A stretch of 64,000 bases of DNA, from NCBI RefSeq assembly GCF_000346465.2, contig NC_034014.1, positions 10,352,505 to 10,416,504 of the forward strand. Reading direction: 5' to 3'. The notes below the pieces were generated by a model. That model was given only the letters and a program-made list of their open reading frames with translations, had not been told where the DNA came from and did not search any database. Positions 32,170 through 42,472 of this stretch are shown piece after piece. How positions within the stretch are numbered: the stretch's first letter is position 1; each line of letters opens with the position of its first letter. This DNA is from Prunus persica. Lineage: Eukaryota > Streptophyta > Magnoliopsida > Rosales > Rosaceae. The position numbers and the translations under genes are program-made.

Positions 32170-34700
32170 ATGGCATCAAGGATGGCTGCAAGGTTTGTTA
32201 CTCGGAGGCTGTCAAGCAGTGGAAAAGTGCTTAGTGAGGAGGAAAGAGCTGCAGAGAACGTTTACATTAAGGTCATTTATAAAAACCCTAGATATATTCT
32301 CTTATGATTTTCCTTTGAACTGTATTGTTGCTGTTTTCTGTGCATTTGTATGCATTTCCTCTTAGATTTAGATAACTATTGAGGTTGATGACCGTTGTTG
32401 GATGAAGGAAAGGTCTTTATCTAGGAGCTGAAACCTATGTAAATAGTTTGTCTGGGGAAACTTAAAATAACAAACTGATTAAGAATTTATTTAAATATTT
32501 GTAGGAATGTATTAGGTCAGTAGGTATTAGTAATAAACAAATGTGTTATAGAACTATATCATATACCGTATTATTGTTCATAGAGCTGGAACACACTTTT
32601 GGTGTCAGTTGCCATGTTCAAAGAATAATAGATAAGTCCATCCAAGTACAAGCACATGTAATGAAGAGTCTATTTTTTTAATGTTATAAATGCAATTTAC
32701 ACATGTATTTGAAGGTTCATAGTGTTTGAGTATCGGTGACATGATTAATGTATTAGGTGTCTGTCTTTTAGAATTTCTGAAGTGAAAGAAGGTCGTGTAA
32801 TTTCTTGGTTGTATGTAAAGCATGAGTTGACTTGGAGTGATTCCAATATACCTTTGGTGCAATACCAAAGGCCAAAGTGAGTCCAGATCTCCCTGTTCAT
32901 CTATGCTTTATTTGGTGCAAAAGTTTTATCACCAAATCATCTGAAATTTAATTTCATGAATATTGTTTTTCCTTTTTCTTGAACTTGTGCATCTGCTTGT
33001 GAAGTGTAGGCTAATCTAGGCAGTAACCGATCAGATGTGATAGATCTCTTCTGTTCGTTGGTTTCTTTTCTGCTTGCTTAGCGTCATAGCCTCATAGGCT
33101 AATCATTCTGGATATGGTTTCCACTATGGTTGGTCTGTTATTCTCGAAATACTTTTATGTATTCTAAAATCTGAATTATGAAATCCTGCGGGGAGGTATC
33201 TCTGTGATCATTAAAAATGATGACGAGTCCGATCTAATTCCTTTCTTTCAATTGTGACGACAATCGAGGCATTTGTCTGAGAGAATATTACCCACTTTTC
33301 CTATGAGACCAATTCCCATTGTTTCTATTTATTTCCAAGTTTTATTTTTCTGGTTTTCAAATAATTTTTTCATTCATTTTTGGGATAGAAAGGCATCTGC
33401 TGCATCAACAGTTCAATATCTTGATTTGCTTCTGATTCTCCTTTGATTTCGTGCTTGAGTTTTGATGATCCTGATGCATACAATGAAGGAAAAAAAAATA
33501 TCTTGATGAAGATAAATGTTTAGATGATTTGGTGGTAGAAATTTTTGCTCCATAGAGGCTTTGATGGGTTTCTCCCTTTTACTTTTTCTCTTAGAAAAGC
33601 TGGTTTCTGTAGTGGTTTACTGTATGGCCAATGTCTTTTTACTGTTTCAAATATTTAGAGTTGTAGAATCTCATTATATGCGATCCTACTGCTGTGGTGT
33701 CAGTCCAGCACACTTGAAAATTTGGTGTATCTGCTAGTGAAGGACGTTGTGTACAGATACATATAAATATGTAGAAATATGTGCACGCATACTTACATGT
33801 ATATGAAGTGTGGATGAGGGTTTCTATCTGTCTGTTTACTTATCCTATATGCAATGCTATTGTGATATATCTTCTCACTGTTGTTGTTTATTGTTTTTAA
33901 TGCAGAAAACCGAGCAAGAGAAGCTGCAGAAACTTGCACGTAAAGTATGAACACGTTTTTACATTTCATGTATTTTGAGATTTAAGTAATTTTAGATGAC
34001 CACACTTTAGAATGTAAAGCATTCTTCATTGTTTAAGCAGCCAGAGTTCGGCATTCAGAAAATTGAATTACTTTTGAGGGCTTTGCGTAGTGTTAAATGA
34101 AGGTTGTTAAAATTGAAAAACAAGATAATACAACTTTGGGATCATACTTTTCTCTACAGATAATGTTTTTGTGTGTTGTTCCTTCGGGAACACCCGATAA
34201 AATTGGAAGACCGTATTTAATCAGCTCTTCATTTTGCAACTTGAAGTGTCCTAGTCATATGTTTAGCAGCTCAAGTTTTATTGTGGTCTGGTTTGCTCCC
34301 ATCTTGATTATTAGTTTACATGTCTGATCACATATTTATCATTGCGATCACCCAATCAATTGTGGTTTATGTGTTCTGGTCAATTTTTTTCTTCCAGCCT
34401 TCTGGATGTGGTTCAATATCAAACTAGTTCTTGGTTGGGATTGTCATGTCTCTGCTACAAATGTATGCTCAATTATTTGAACATTTTCAGGGCCCTAAAC
34501 CAGAAGAGAACCCAACTGCAAGCTCAGAGGGCTCGATATCTGATGCCAAACCAAGTGGCTCTACCTCTGGAGAATCAACTGCCAAAGTATCCACTGACAA
34601 GTACCGGAATTATGCTGTTGTAGCAGGTGTTGTAACTGTTGGCGCTGCTGCAGGTTGGTATCTCAAATCTAGTGGAAAGAAACAAGAAGTGCAGGACTGA
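32170..34700 (+). CDS. Small mitochondrial membrane protein (At2g27730/UMP2-like)
   Basis: Three coding exons, 32170-32271, 33906-33944 and 34491-34700, have phase-0 GT-AG junctions and give 116 aa. The N-terminus (MASRMAARFVTRRLSSSGK) is Arg/Ser-rich without acids, a typical mitochondrial presequence. Then come a charged stretch (EEERAAENVYIK, KTEQEKLQKLARK), a Ser/Thr/Pro-rich linker and one C-terminal helix (residues ~88-105, YAVVAGVVTVGAAAGWYL) with a basic tail. This matches Arabidopsis At2g27730, a plant-specific small protein reported in mitochondrial complex I preparations (from memory). Its exact role is unsettled. The gene appears intact. Confidence 0.85.
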
Positions 34701-35610
34701 GATTAGTGTGCTTTGGTATGAACAATTGAAGCATCAGTTGTCATAACACTTTCTGGTTAGCATAGAAATAAATCAAACTACGATCCGTCTCTGTTTCTGG
34801 CGGATATGTGTTGTGTTGAGTTTTTGTTATAACCTTTTCTGTGTTGGGAAATATATACATAATGGAAGGTATTCTGCAGCTTTCAATTTTCCAGTGTGGT
34901 TGTTCATTGCGTTGTAAGAGGGTAGCAAATGGTTTTTGTTGATTGACGATTGTGTCAGCAGGTGAGACTTTTCACTCGGGCTTAAGGAGAGGCTTGAGCC
35001 CAAGTTGTGCAAAAGGAAGAAAAACGCTCCGCATGGAGGAATGTGTTAGGTTGTGATTTGTTAGCATGTAGCAAGCAATGGCTCTTTATCTGCAATGGGG
35101 CCAAGCAGTCTTCTTGATGGAATGATTTGCTGCATATCTTAGGGTTTGTTTTTTTATAGTTTCCCGATGCCTTGCAGTGCAAATATTAGGAATCTAATTG
35201 GTGAACTAGACATAGACTAGCTCCAAGAGCAAATTGACTTAGATTACACATTCTGCGGCTTTGTCAGTAGCTGTCTTTCATATAATTCATCTGTAGTTAC
35301 ATGTTACATGCATGTGACAGTGATATTGTCGGAATTTTAAGTTCACTGGGCTGAGTTCCAAGCGCCTAAAAAAATAACCACCTTAGAAATGAGATTTATC
35401 GTCAACAGCATGAAAAAAAAAAAGAAAAAAAAAGGGGACTTATTAAACCAAATTATATTAAAGAATTTATTTTATCATGCAACAATATCAACCTATAATT
35501 TAGTAACAAATCATTGCAAATTGATTTTTCAGTGGAATTTATAATTCATTACATAAAAAACATATATGTATGTATATTTTTTAAGATATTATTATTATGT
35601 TGTTCATATG
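34701..35610. other. 3' UTR and intergenic spacer
   Basis: The 3' UTR follows the stop at 34700 and includes AATAAAT at about 34768. Nothing else is recognised. Confidence 0.5.
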
Positions 35611-35770
35611 TAAAGGGTTTGTAGCTCAAACGGTTAAGAGTATTTACCATTGTACTCTAGGTTTTAGGTTCGATTTTTCCTCCCCAAAATTTAGGTTCGT
35701 TTCCCTATCCTCGAGTATTACTTGAGGAATATTAACATTCACTTGTGTATATAAAAATAAATAAATAAAT
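35611..35770 (+). mobile_element. tRNA-derived SINE
   Basis: A box-A-like GTAGCTCAAACGG (35621-35633) and a box-B-like GGTTCGATTTTTCC (35667-35680) sit at tRNA-like spacing. An unrelated ~80-bp body and an (AAAT)n tail follow. TCATAT occurs on both sides (35604-35609 and about 35769-35775), a plausible short target duplication. The tRNA fold is not intact, so this is not a functional tRNA gene. Confidence 0.6.
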
Positions 35771-36277
35771 CATATTCATAGTAGCACTAGTGAATATTAA
35801 CATTCTTGTGTACATGACATTTGATTTTCTTCAGCATTTATCAAAGAGTGAACCAATGTTTGTAGGTATGTTGCAATTTTAAATTATAAGGACTGCTATT
35901 TTCACCTCTATCTTATTACCTTTTTGTAAAACGACTTATGTAACCCACCTATTATACTATTTGACAAAAAAGATTTAAAGATCCAGAAAATCAAAATGTT
36001 AGACTAAAAAAATTATCCACTGTGTCAAACACAACTTGATCCTCTTCATATCTCAATTACTAATTATTAGGAAATAACTTTCTCAAATTAATAATTAAAT
36101 TATATTTTAAGAATAATAGTAGGTGAAAAGATAGAATTGTGTTTTTTCAAATTTACATGGTTGGTGGGAAAATAAAATAGATAGGGAAATAAAGACAGGT
36201 AGGAAATAGCAGCACTATAAAAAAAAAAAATGTATCGGTTTGTTGATCGGTTTGTTTTGACATAATCAAAATGGTCG
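35771..36277. other. Spacer upstream of the MULE
   Basis: AT-rich, no gene. Before the MULE inserted, this DNA was the upstream flank of the CPA gene, because the 9-bp duplication joins 36278-36286 to 42361-42369. Confidence 0.6.
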
Positions 36278-36286
36278 TATTTTAAA

Positions 36287-36510
36287 GGGTAAACTGTTGA
36301 AAACCCCCCTGGACTATTTCGATTGTCAAAATGTCCCTCCTAGATTATTTTTTCAGCAAATTTAGCCTTCGAATTAAAAGTAATCGCCAATTTCACTAAT
36401 GCCGTTAGTTTTTCCCCAATTCCATCCAAATGCCCGTAAAAACACCACGTGAAAGGCATGTGAGCCGTCTAATGAGGGTAATATCGCTATTCTATACCCT
36501 CAGCCCTCAG
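36287..36510 (+). repeat. Left TIR of the MULE
   Basis: About 224 bp, an imperfect reverse complement of 42136-42360. Its inner end has a CCCTCAG heptamer repeated about five times (36497-36532). Confidence 0.9.
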
Positions 36511-37008
36511 CCCTCAGCCCTCAGCCCCTTTTGACTGAATCGTTCGTAAGGTCAATTCCCAAATCAGAGATAGAGTTTTCGAAAAAGGGTGAGAGTGAAA
36601 GAAAGAAAGCAAATGAAAGATTCGAAAACCCGTGAGAGTGAAACAGAGAAAGCGACTGAAAGATTCGAAAAAGGGTGAGAAAGACATACTGCGACTGAGA
36701 GATTCGATTTGAGAGATATTTTGTGACTTGAAGATTCCAAATGAAGGTACTACAGTAAAGGCAGAATGAAAATCAGAGATGGTGGGGAAGCTCCCATATA
36801 CAGTAAGTAGCGTACTTTAGTTTATTTGTTTGATGCAATTGTTTGGGTTTTACTGTCGGATTTCATTGCTGGACTTCATGAAAAAGCATAATAAAAGGAA
36901 GAAAGTGGTCCCTATGGTTGTTGTTTGTTGACTGAGACTTAGGTTGGGTTGTGAATGTGGTCCCTATGCATGTTGTTTGTTTATTGTTTGTTGGGTTCTT
37001 TGTCCGGT

Positions 37009-37050
37009 ATTGTATTGTATTGTATTGTATTGTATTGTATAGGGTAAATA
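37009..37050. repeat. (TATTG)n pentanucleotide repeat
   Basis: Six or more GTATT units sit in a leader-like interval upstream of the transposase start. Confidence 0.85.
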
Positions 37051-37160
37051 GTAATGTACTGTATATGTATTGTATAGGGTAGATAATAAATGTATATTGT
37101 ACTGTATAGGGTACATAGTAAATTAATGAGAAAATTTATTGTTGTGCAGCTAATCTTGAC

Positions 37161-40100
37161 ATGTTCACACTTGAAGTACACCACGGGGGCTACTTTGTTG
37201 ATGGTTTATATATGAGAGGTATTGTACAATGGGTTGATGGGCAAGATACAGATGAGGTTTCAATGCTTGAGTTATTTGAACTGGTTAAACACCTTGGTTA
37301 TGATGAGCAGAACATTCAATACTATTACAAGCACAGGACAAATGGCTGGGTTGAAATTAGGACAGATAAAGATTATTTTGGAGCATTGAAATTGGTGAAA
37401 CTGAGCCAACTATTTGTGTTATACATAACTGACAATCTAGGACCTAAGCCTCTAAATGTTCAATCCCCAGTATTCTCTGCACATGGTGAAAATGCTGAAC
37501 ATTATGAAGACACTGCTCATGGATATGATAGTGATGAAAAAAATGGGCAATATGGGTTTGTGGATGTTTAGATAGATGAATAATTTGGTGAGGTAGAGGA
37601 AGAAGTTGAGGTAGAAAGTGATGAAGCTGAGCAAGGTGGGGAGGATGAGGAAGAAGATGGTGATTTCACAGATAGTGAGTTTGAGCAAAGTGATGAAGAG
37701 GACAACATGAATTTTCATAGGTATGTTGTAACTAAAGAGCAAGATTATGGACATAAAGAACCAGGTGAGGGTGACACTGATAATTATAATACATCAGACT
37801 CAGAGAGTTTGCATGAAGATACTCAAGATGAAGCTGGCAAGAAGAGAGGTTTGAGGCAGCCAAAGTTCAAGCAGTACAATAAATAGCATGACCTTTTAGA
37901 TCCAAAATTCCACTTGGGTTTGGAGTTTCCTAATATGCAGGAATGTAGAGAGGCCATAAAGTACTATGCATGCAGGTGTGCTAGAAGACTAAGGTTTGTG
38001 AAGAATGACCCTAATAGGGTAAGGCTGGTATGTGATGGTAATAAGGAGGTGATAAGGCAAAGAGGCATACTAAGGGTGAAAAAGCAAAGAGGCATGCCAA
38101 GGGTGATAAGGCAAATAGTCTTAGTAAGAGTGATAAGAGCGATAAGAGTAAAAGGCATGGTAAGGGTGAAGAAGGTCAAGAGGGTGAAGATGAATCTGAA
38201 GATAAACTTGAAGACCGTCCTTGGTTACTGTATGCTGCACAAGTTGGGAAAAGGTCCACTGTAGAGTGAAGACATACCATCCAATTCACACATGTGGCCG
38301 ATGTCTTTGAACAAGACAGTCAGTTGCCTAATNNNNNNNNNNNNNNNNNNNNNNNNNNNNNNNNNNNNNNNNNNNNNNNNNNNNNNNNNNNNNNNNNNNN
38401 NNNNNNNNNNNNNNNNNNNNNNNNNNNNNNNNCAATATGCAAAGCTGTGGGATTATTGTGAGGAGCTTAAGAGGCAAAAACCAAGAAAGCATAGTTTTAG
38501 TGAAGACGTCACTGAGGGGAGATGATCCAGTTTTTGAGAGGCTTTATTTATGTTTTGCTTAACTGAGGAAGGGCTTTATTGAAAGATGCAGAACCATGGT
38601 TGGTTTTTATGGGCCTTTCATCAAAGGACAATATCCAGGACAACTTTTAAGTGCTGTTGGGATTGATGCCAACAATGACATGTTCCCAATAGCTTTTGCT
38701 GTTGTGGAGACAAAAAGCAGAGACACTTGGACATGGTTTTTAGAGATTTTCTTCAATAATGTTGGGGTAAGGGGCACTGGAAATGGGTGATTTTTTATCA
38801 CTGACAAACAAAAAGGACTGGGGCAAACAATTAAGGCTTTAAACCCAGATGCTGAACATAGGCATTGTGTAAGGCATCTGCACAATAATTCCTAACTTGT
38901 TGGGTGTGGTAGTTTGGCACTTAAACAGAGGCTATGAGCTGCTACTAGAAGTACGACACTTCCTTGGTGGGAAGTTGAGATGGACAATATTATGGAAATA
39001 TCTGCCCTAACTCATGTATGGCTTAAGGAAAGGCCATCAATTCATTGGAGCATGTCACATTTTACTACTGGGCCCAAGTGTGATATACTGCTGAACAATT
39101 TATGTAAATGCTTCAATTCAGTAATTTTGGAGGCAAGAGATAAACCAATAATCACGATGGTGGAAAGGATAAGAACCTATTTGATGTTGAGAGTTGCAAG
39201 ACAAAAGGAGGTGAAATGGACTCAAAGAGTTGGGCCAAGGATATTTAGATTATTGAGAAGAATTGAAAGAGAGTGACTCATGCATTGCACAGAATGCAGG
39301 TGGAAACAGGTTTCAAGTCATCCATATGCTTGGTGGGCAATATGCAGTTGATCTAAATACTCATTCATGCTCTTGTAGAAAATGGGATCTCTGTGGTATC
39401 CCATGTTGCCATGCAATGGTTGCTCTATCAAGGCAACAGAGGACCGAATGAGTTATGTGAATGAGGTGTATAAGAGAGAAGCTTATGATAGGGCTTATAG
39501 CAATTACATTTCACCAATGCCAAGCCAACAATTATAGAGGAAATCAGGGCATAGGCCAATTAAACCCCCACTGTTTCACAAACAGAATGATAGGCCAAAG
39601 AAGGCAATGACTAGACCTATTGATGAGATCCCAAAGGGTGCCACTAAGCTTAGGAGATATGGAATTGTAATCCATTGCTCAGTTTGTGGAGGAGAATGCC
39701 ATAATGCTACTAATTATGGAAGGGCAGATGGCAATATGGGAAGAGGCAGGGGGAGAGGGAGAATGAGAGGAAAAGGAACCAGCTCAGTCCATCAATCTGA
39801 AGAGGAACAGGTAAATGATGTGAAATTGTGATTAATTGTGATTAATTTCAATTGTTTTAATTGTGATTCATTTCATTTGTAGGCAATTAGAGGAGGGTTG
39901 ACAAGAACTGCAACCATTGCAAGCCAAATAACTCCAACCAATGTTGCTACCTAATCAAGTGGAACCAATATTGCTTCACAACCAGCTCTTTGCAATTTAG
40001 CTTCACAAACAGGTCCAAGCAATGTCACTCAAAACCCACAAGGGAAAATGTTCAAATCCCCTGCAAAAAGGGCAAGGCCATGGAGGTAAAATACATGATG

Positions 40101-40826
40101 GATGGATTTTGGAATGTATATTTTTAATACATGGAATGGTAGATGTGTGTATTTTGAACAAATGGCTGTTTTGGATGGATTTTGGATGATTAAGCAAGGT
40201 TGGAATGTATATTTTGTAGTAGAAGTTCCCCTACTATATTGTGAACTGATGGAAATCAGGGCATAGGCCAATTAAACCCCCACTGTTTCACAAACAGAAT
40301 GGTAGGCTAAAGAAGGCAATGACTAGACCTATTGATGAGATCCCAAAGGGTGCCACTAAGCTTAGGAGATATGGAATTGTAATCCATTGCTCAGTTTGTG
40401 GAGGAGAATGCCATAATGCTACTAATTGTGGAAGGGTAGATGGCAATATGGGAAGAGGCAGAGGCAGAGGGAGAATGAGAGGAAGAGGAACCAGCTCAGT
40501 CCATCAATCTGAAGAGGAACAGGTAAATGATGTGAAATTGTGATTAATTGTGATTAATTTCAATTGTTTTAATTGTGATTCATTTCAATTGTTTTAATTG
40601 TGATTAATTTCATTTGTAGGCAATTAGAGGAGGGTTGACAAGGACTGCAACCATTGCAAGCCAAATAACTCCAACCAATGTTGCTACCCAATCAAGTGGA
40701 ACCAATATTGCTTCACAACCAGCTCTTTGCAATTTAGCTTCACAAACAGGTCCAAGCAATGTCACTCAAAACCCACAAGGGAAAATGTTCAAATCCCCTG
40801 CAAAAAGGGCAAGGCCATGGAGGTAA
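37161..40826 (+). pseudogene. MuDR-type MULE transposase, broken by stops and a gap
   Basis: The order of domains is preserved. An N-terminal domain (VHHGGYFVDG, GWVEIRTDKDYF) starts at ATG 37161. Acidic linkers (DEEEDGDFTDSEFEQ) follow, then a MuDR-type domain (LEFPNMQECREAIKYYAC, RVRLVCDG) and the transposase core (LLSAVGIDANN, FFITDKQKGL, HCVRHLHNN). Next are a SWIM zinc finger (CSCRKWDLCGIPCCHAM) and a CCHC knuckle with a GRGRGR tail (CSVCGGECHNATNC). In-frame stops occur at 37569, 37581, 37884 and about 38788, and further breaks near 38896 and 39262. A 100-N gap interrupts the core at 38333-38432. A lysine-rich insert lies at 38041-38200. The knuckle segment is duplicated downstream. Confidence 0.85.
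38333..38432. other. Assembly gap (100 N)
   Basis: A 100-base N run inside the MULE transposase. The true length is unknown. Confidence 0.99.
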
Positions 40827-40985
40827 AATACATGATGGATGGATTTTGGAATGTATATTTTTAATACATAGAATGGTAGATGTGTGTATTTTGAACAGAT
40901 GGCTGTTTTGGATGGATTTTGGATGATTAAGCAAGGTTGGAATATATATTTTGTAGTAGAAGTTCCCCTACTATATTGTGAACTG
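39539..40985 (+). repeat. ~712-bp tandem duplication in the MULE
   Basis: Copy 1 (39539-40250) and copy 2 (40251-40985) start GGAAATCAGGGCATAGGCC and are nearly identical. Copy 2 has an extra short AATTGTGATT-type repeat unit. Each copy contains the CCHC knuckle and GR-rich tail, so the transposase 3' end is present twice. Confidence 0.9.
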
Positions 40986-41541
40986 ATGGCCATTTTGGAT
41001 GGAATTTGGATGTATTTAGGTTGGGTTGGAATGTATATTTTGAACAGATGGCTCTTTTGAATGAATTCTGTTTCTGTTGTAATTTTGGATTAGTGTCTTT
41101 CCCTTGCTTTTGTTGTACTATGTTTGTAGTTTATAAGTATTTTGCCTTGGCTTGTGCCAAAGGGTAAGTATCCAATTTAAACAAGCTTAAAATACAATTC
41201 TATGCTTATATTGAAGTTGTGGTAGGTTAATTTGGTTTTGAATATGACATTGCTGAATGACAGCCGAACCCATCATTGAGTTTACAAGAACTAAATTCAT
41301 ATTTGGTCTAAACTTCAAACTCATCCATAAATTGTGCAATCCACATTTAACCTCAATATGTACATTGAACCAAATATTCAAAATGCCACTGCATTGGTTA
41401 AGCCAAAACAAGGCACAAAAAGGCCACTACATTCAACCAAATGGGGCTGCATTTGTTAAGCCAAAATAAGGCACAAAATGACCACTACATTCAACCAAAT
41501 CAACTAACCTACATTCAACCAAATCAAAACTTAACCTACTT

Positions 41542-41942
41542 TCAACCAAATGAAAAACTAACTAATAAAACAAACAACAACAGAATCACAACCAAACAAC
41601 TCAGCAGCAGCCTTAAATTTTTTTCCTCTCTGTCTCTTAGCTCTTGCACAATCGTCTTGTCTTTAGCTCTTTTCTCTTCCAATGAGTTGATTCGTCTCAA
41701 CAATCGACATATGACATGTTTGGCCTGCTCAGACATTTTTGGTCCTTCCAAGCCTTCCAACCACAGCCACCAACATACTTCTCTCTATAACACACATATA
41801 ACCTCCTCCCTGCATTTTCATCAAACCAACAAACAATCGTTTCAGCCTCAAATCCACACCGGCAAATACGCATCATATCATTCTCCGTAATAAAAGTGGT
41901 CGAACTTGATTCGGTAGAAGCTGCACGTCTGTTCCTATGCAT
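41542..41942 (-). pseudogene. Antisense GRF zinc-finger/coiled-coil/TM protein (frameshifted)
   Basis: On the minus strand, ATG 41942 opens a frame with a GRF-type zinc finger (CRCGFEAETIVCW, GRRLYVCYREK, GGCGW). A second frame, overlapping at 41697-41760, continues with a coiled-coil stretch (AKHVICRLLRRINSLEEKRA) and a C-terminal hydrophobic helix (LLLSCLVVILLLFVLLVSF). Plant At4g04775-like proteins have this domain order in one frame, so a frameshift near 41745-41765 is inferred. It is transcribed opposite to the transposase, in the position of a second MULE gene. Confidence 0.6.
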
Positions 41943-42135
41943 CCTATCTTCAACTGCAATTTCTTCTCTTCTTCGTGAAATTGATGAACATTAGTGACGT
42001 GAGAAGGTTGGAACGCTTGCAAATAGGGTTGGGTTCTGCCATCAAGGGTGGGTTCTGTGAAGAAGGGGTGGTTTCTGTCGAATCTCTATGTCTGAAACGA
42101 AGGCTATAGGGGCTTCTTTCGTTCTAATAAAAGGG

Positions 42136-42360
42136 GGTTGAGGGCTGAGGGTATAGAATGGTGATATTACCCTCATCAGACGGCTCACATGCCTTTCACG
42201 TGGTGTTTTTGACGGGCATTTAGATGGAATTAGGGAAAAACTAACGGCAGAGGTGAAATTAGCAATTACTTTTAATTTGAAGGCTAAATTAGCTAATAAA
42301 ATAATTCAGGAGGACATTTTGACAGTCGAAATAGTCCAGGGGGTTTTCGGCAATTTACCC
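42136..42360 (-). repeat. Right TIR of the MULE
   Basis: Pairs with 36287-36510. The outermost bases abut the 9-bp target duplication. Confidence 0.9.
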
Positions 42361-42369
42361 TATTTTAAA

Positions 42370-42472
42370 AGAAAGCGAAGTCGGGTTTTAACAGACCCCA
42401 CTTGCTCTTGCTCGCACTCCCACTCTTCTTTCTTCTTCTCAGTGCCTCAGAGTATAGTTTGCAGAGAGAAAA
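42370..42472 (+). promoter_or_regulatory. Remaining leader/promoter of the CPA gene after MULE insertion
   Basis: Only 103 bp separate the MULE target duplication from the CPA ATG. They are pyrimidine-rich (CTTGCTCTTGCTCGCACTCC) and I see no TATA box. The original upstream promoter is now 6 kb away, beyond the MULE. Confidence 0.6.

Larger units (their letters stand above)
36287..42360 (+). mobile_element. Mutator-like element (MULE), decayed
   Basis: 6.07 kb with long terminal inverted repeats (36287-36510 and 42136-42360) beginning GGGTAAACTG on one side and GGGTAAATTG on the other. A perfect 9-bp target duplication TATTTTAAA lies at 36278-36286 and 42361-42369. The interior holds a broken MuDR-type transposase on the plus strand and an antisense zinc-finger frame. 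The preserved ends with a broken transposase suggest movement in trans or post-insertion decay. Confidence 0.95.

Noticed and set aside
35611..35690. tRNA gene
   Set aside because: Box A and box B are present but the stems do not pair as a tRNA and an unrelated tail follows, so it is a SINE head.
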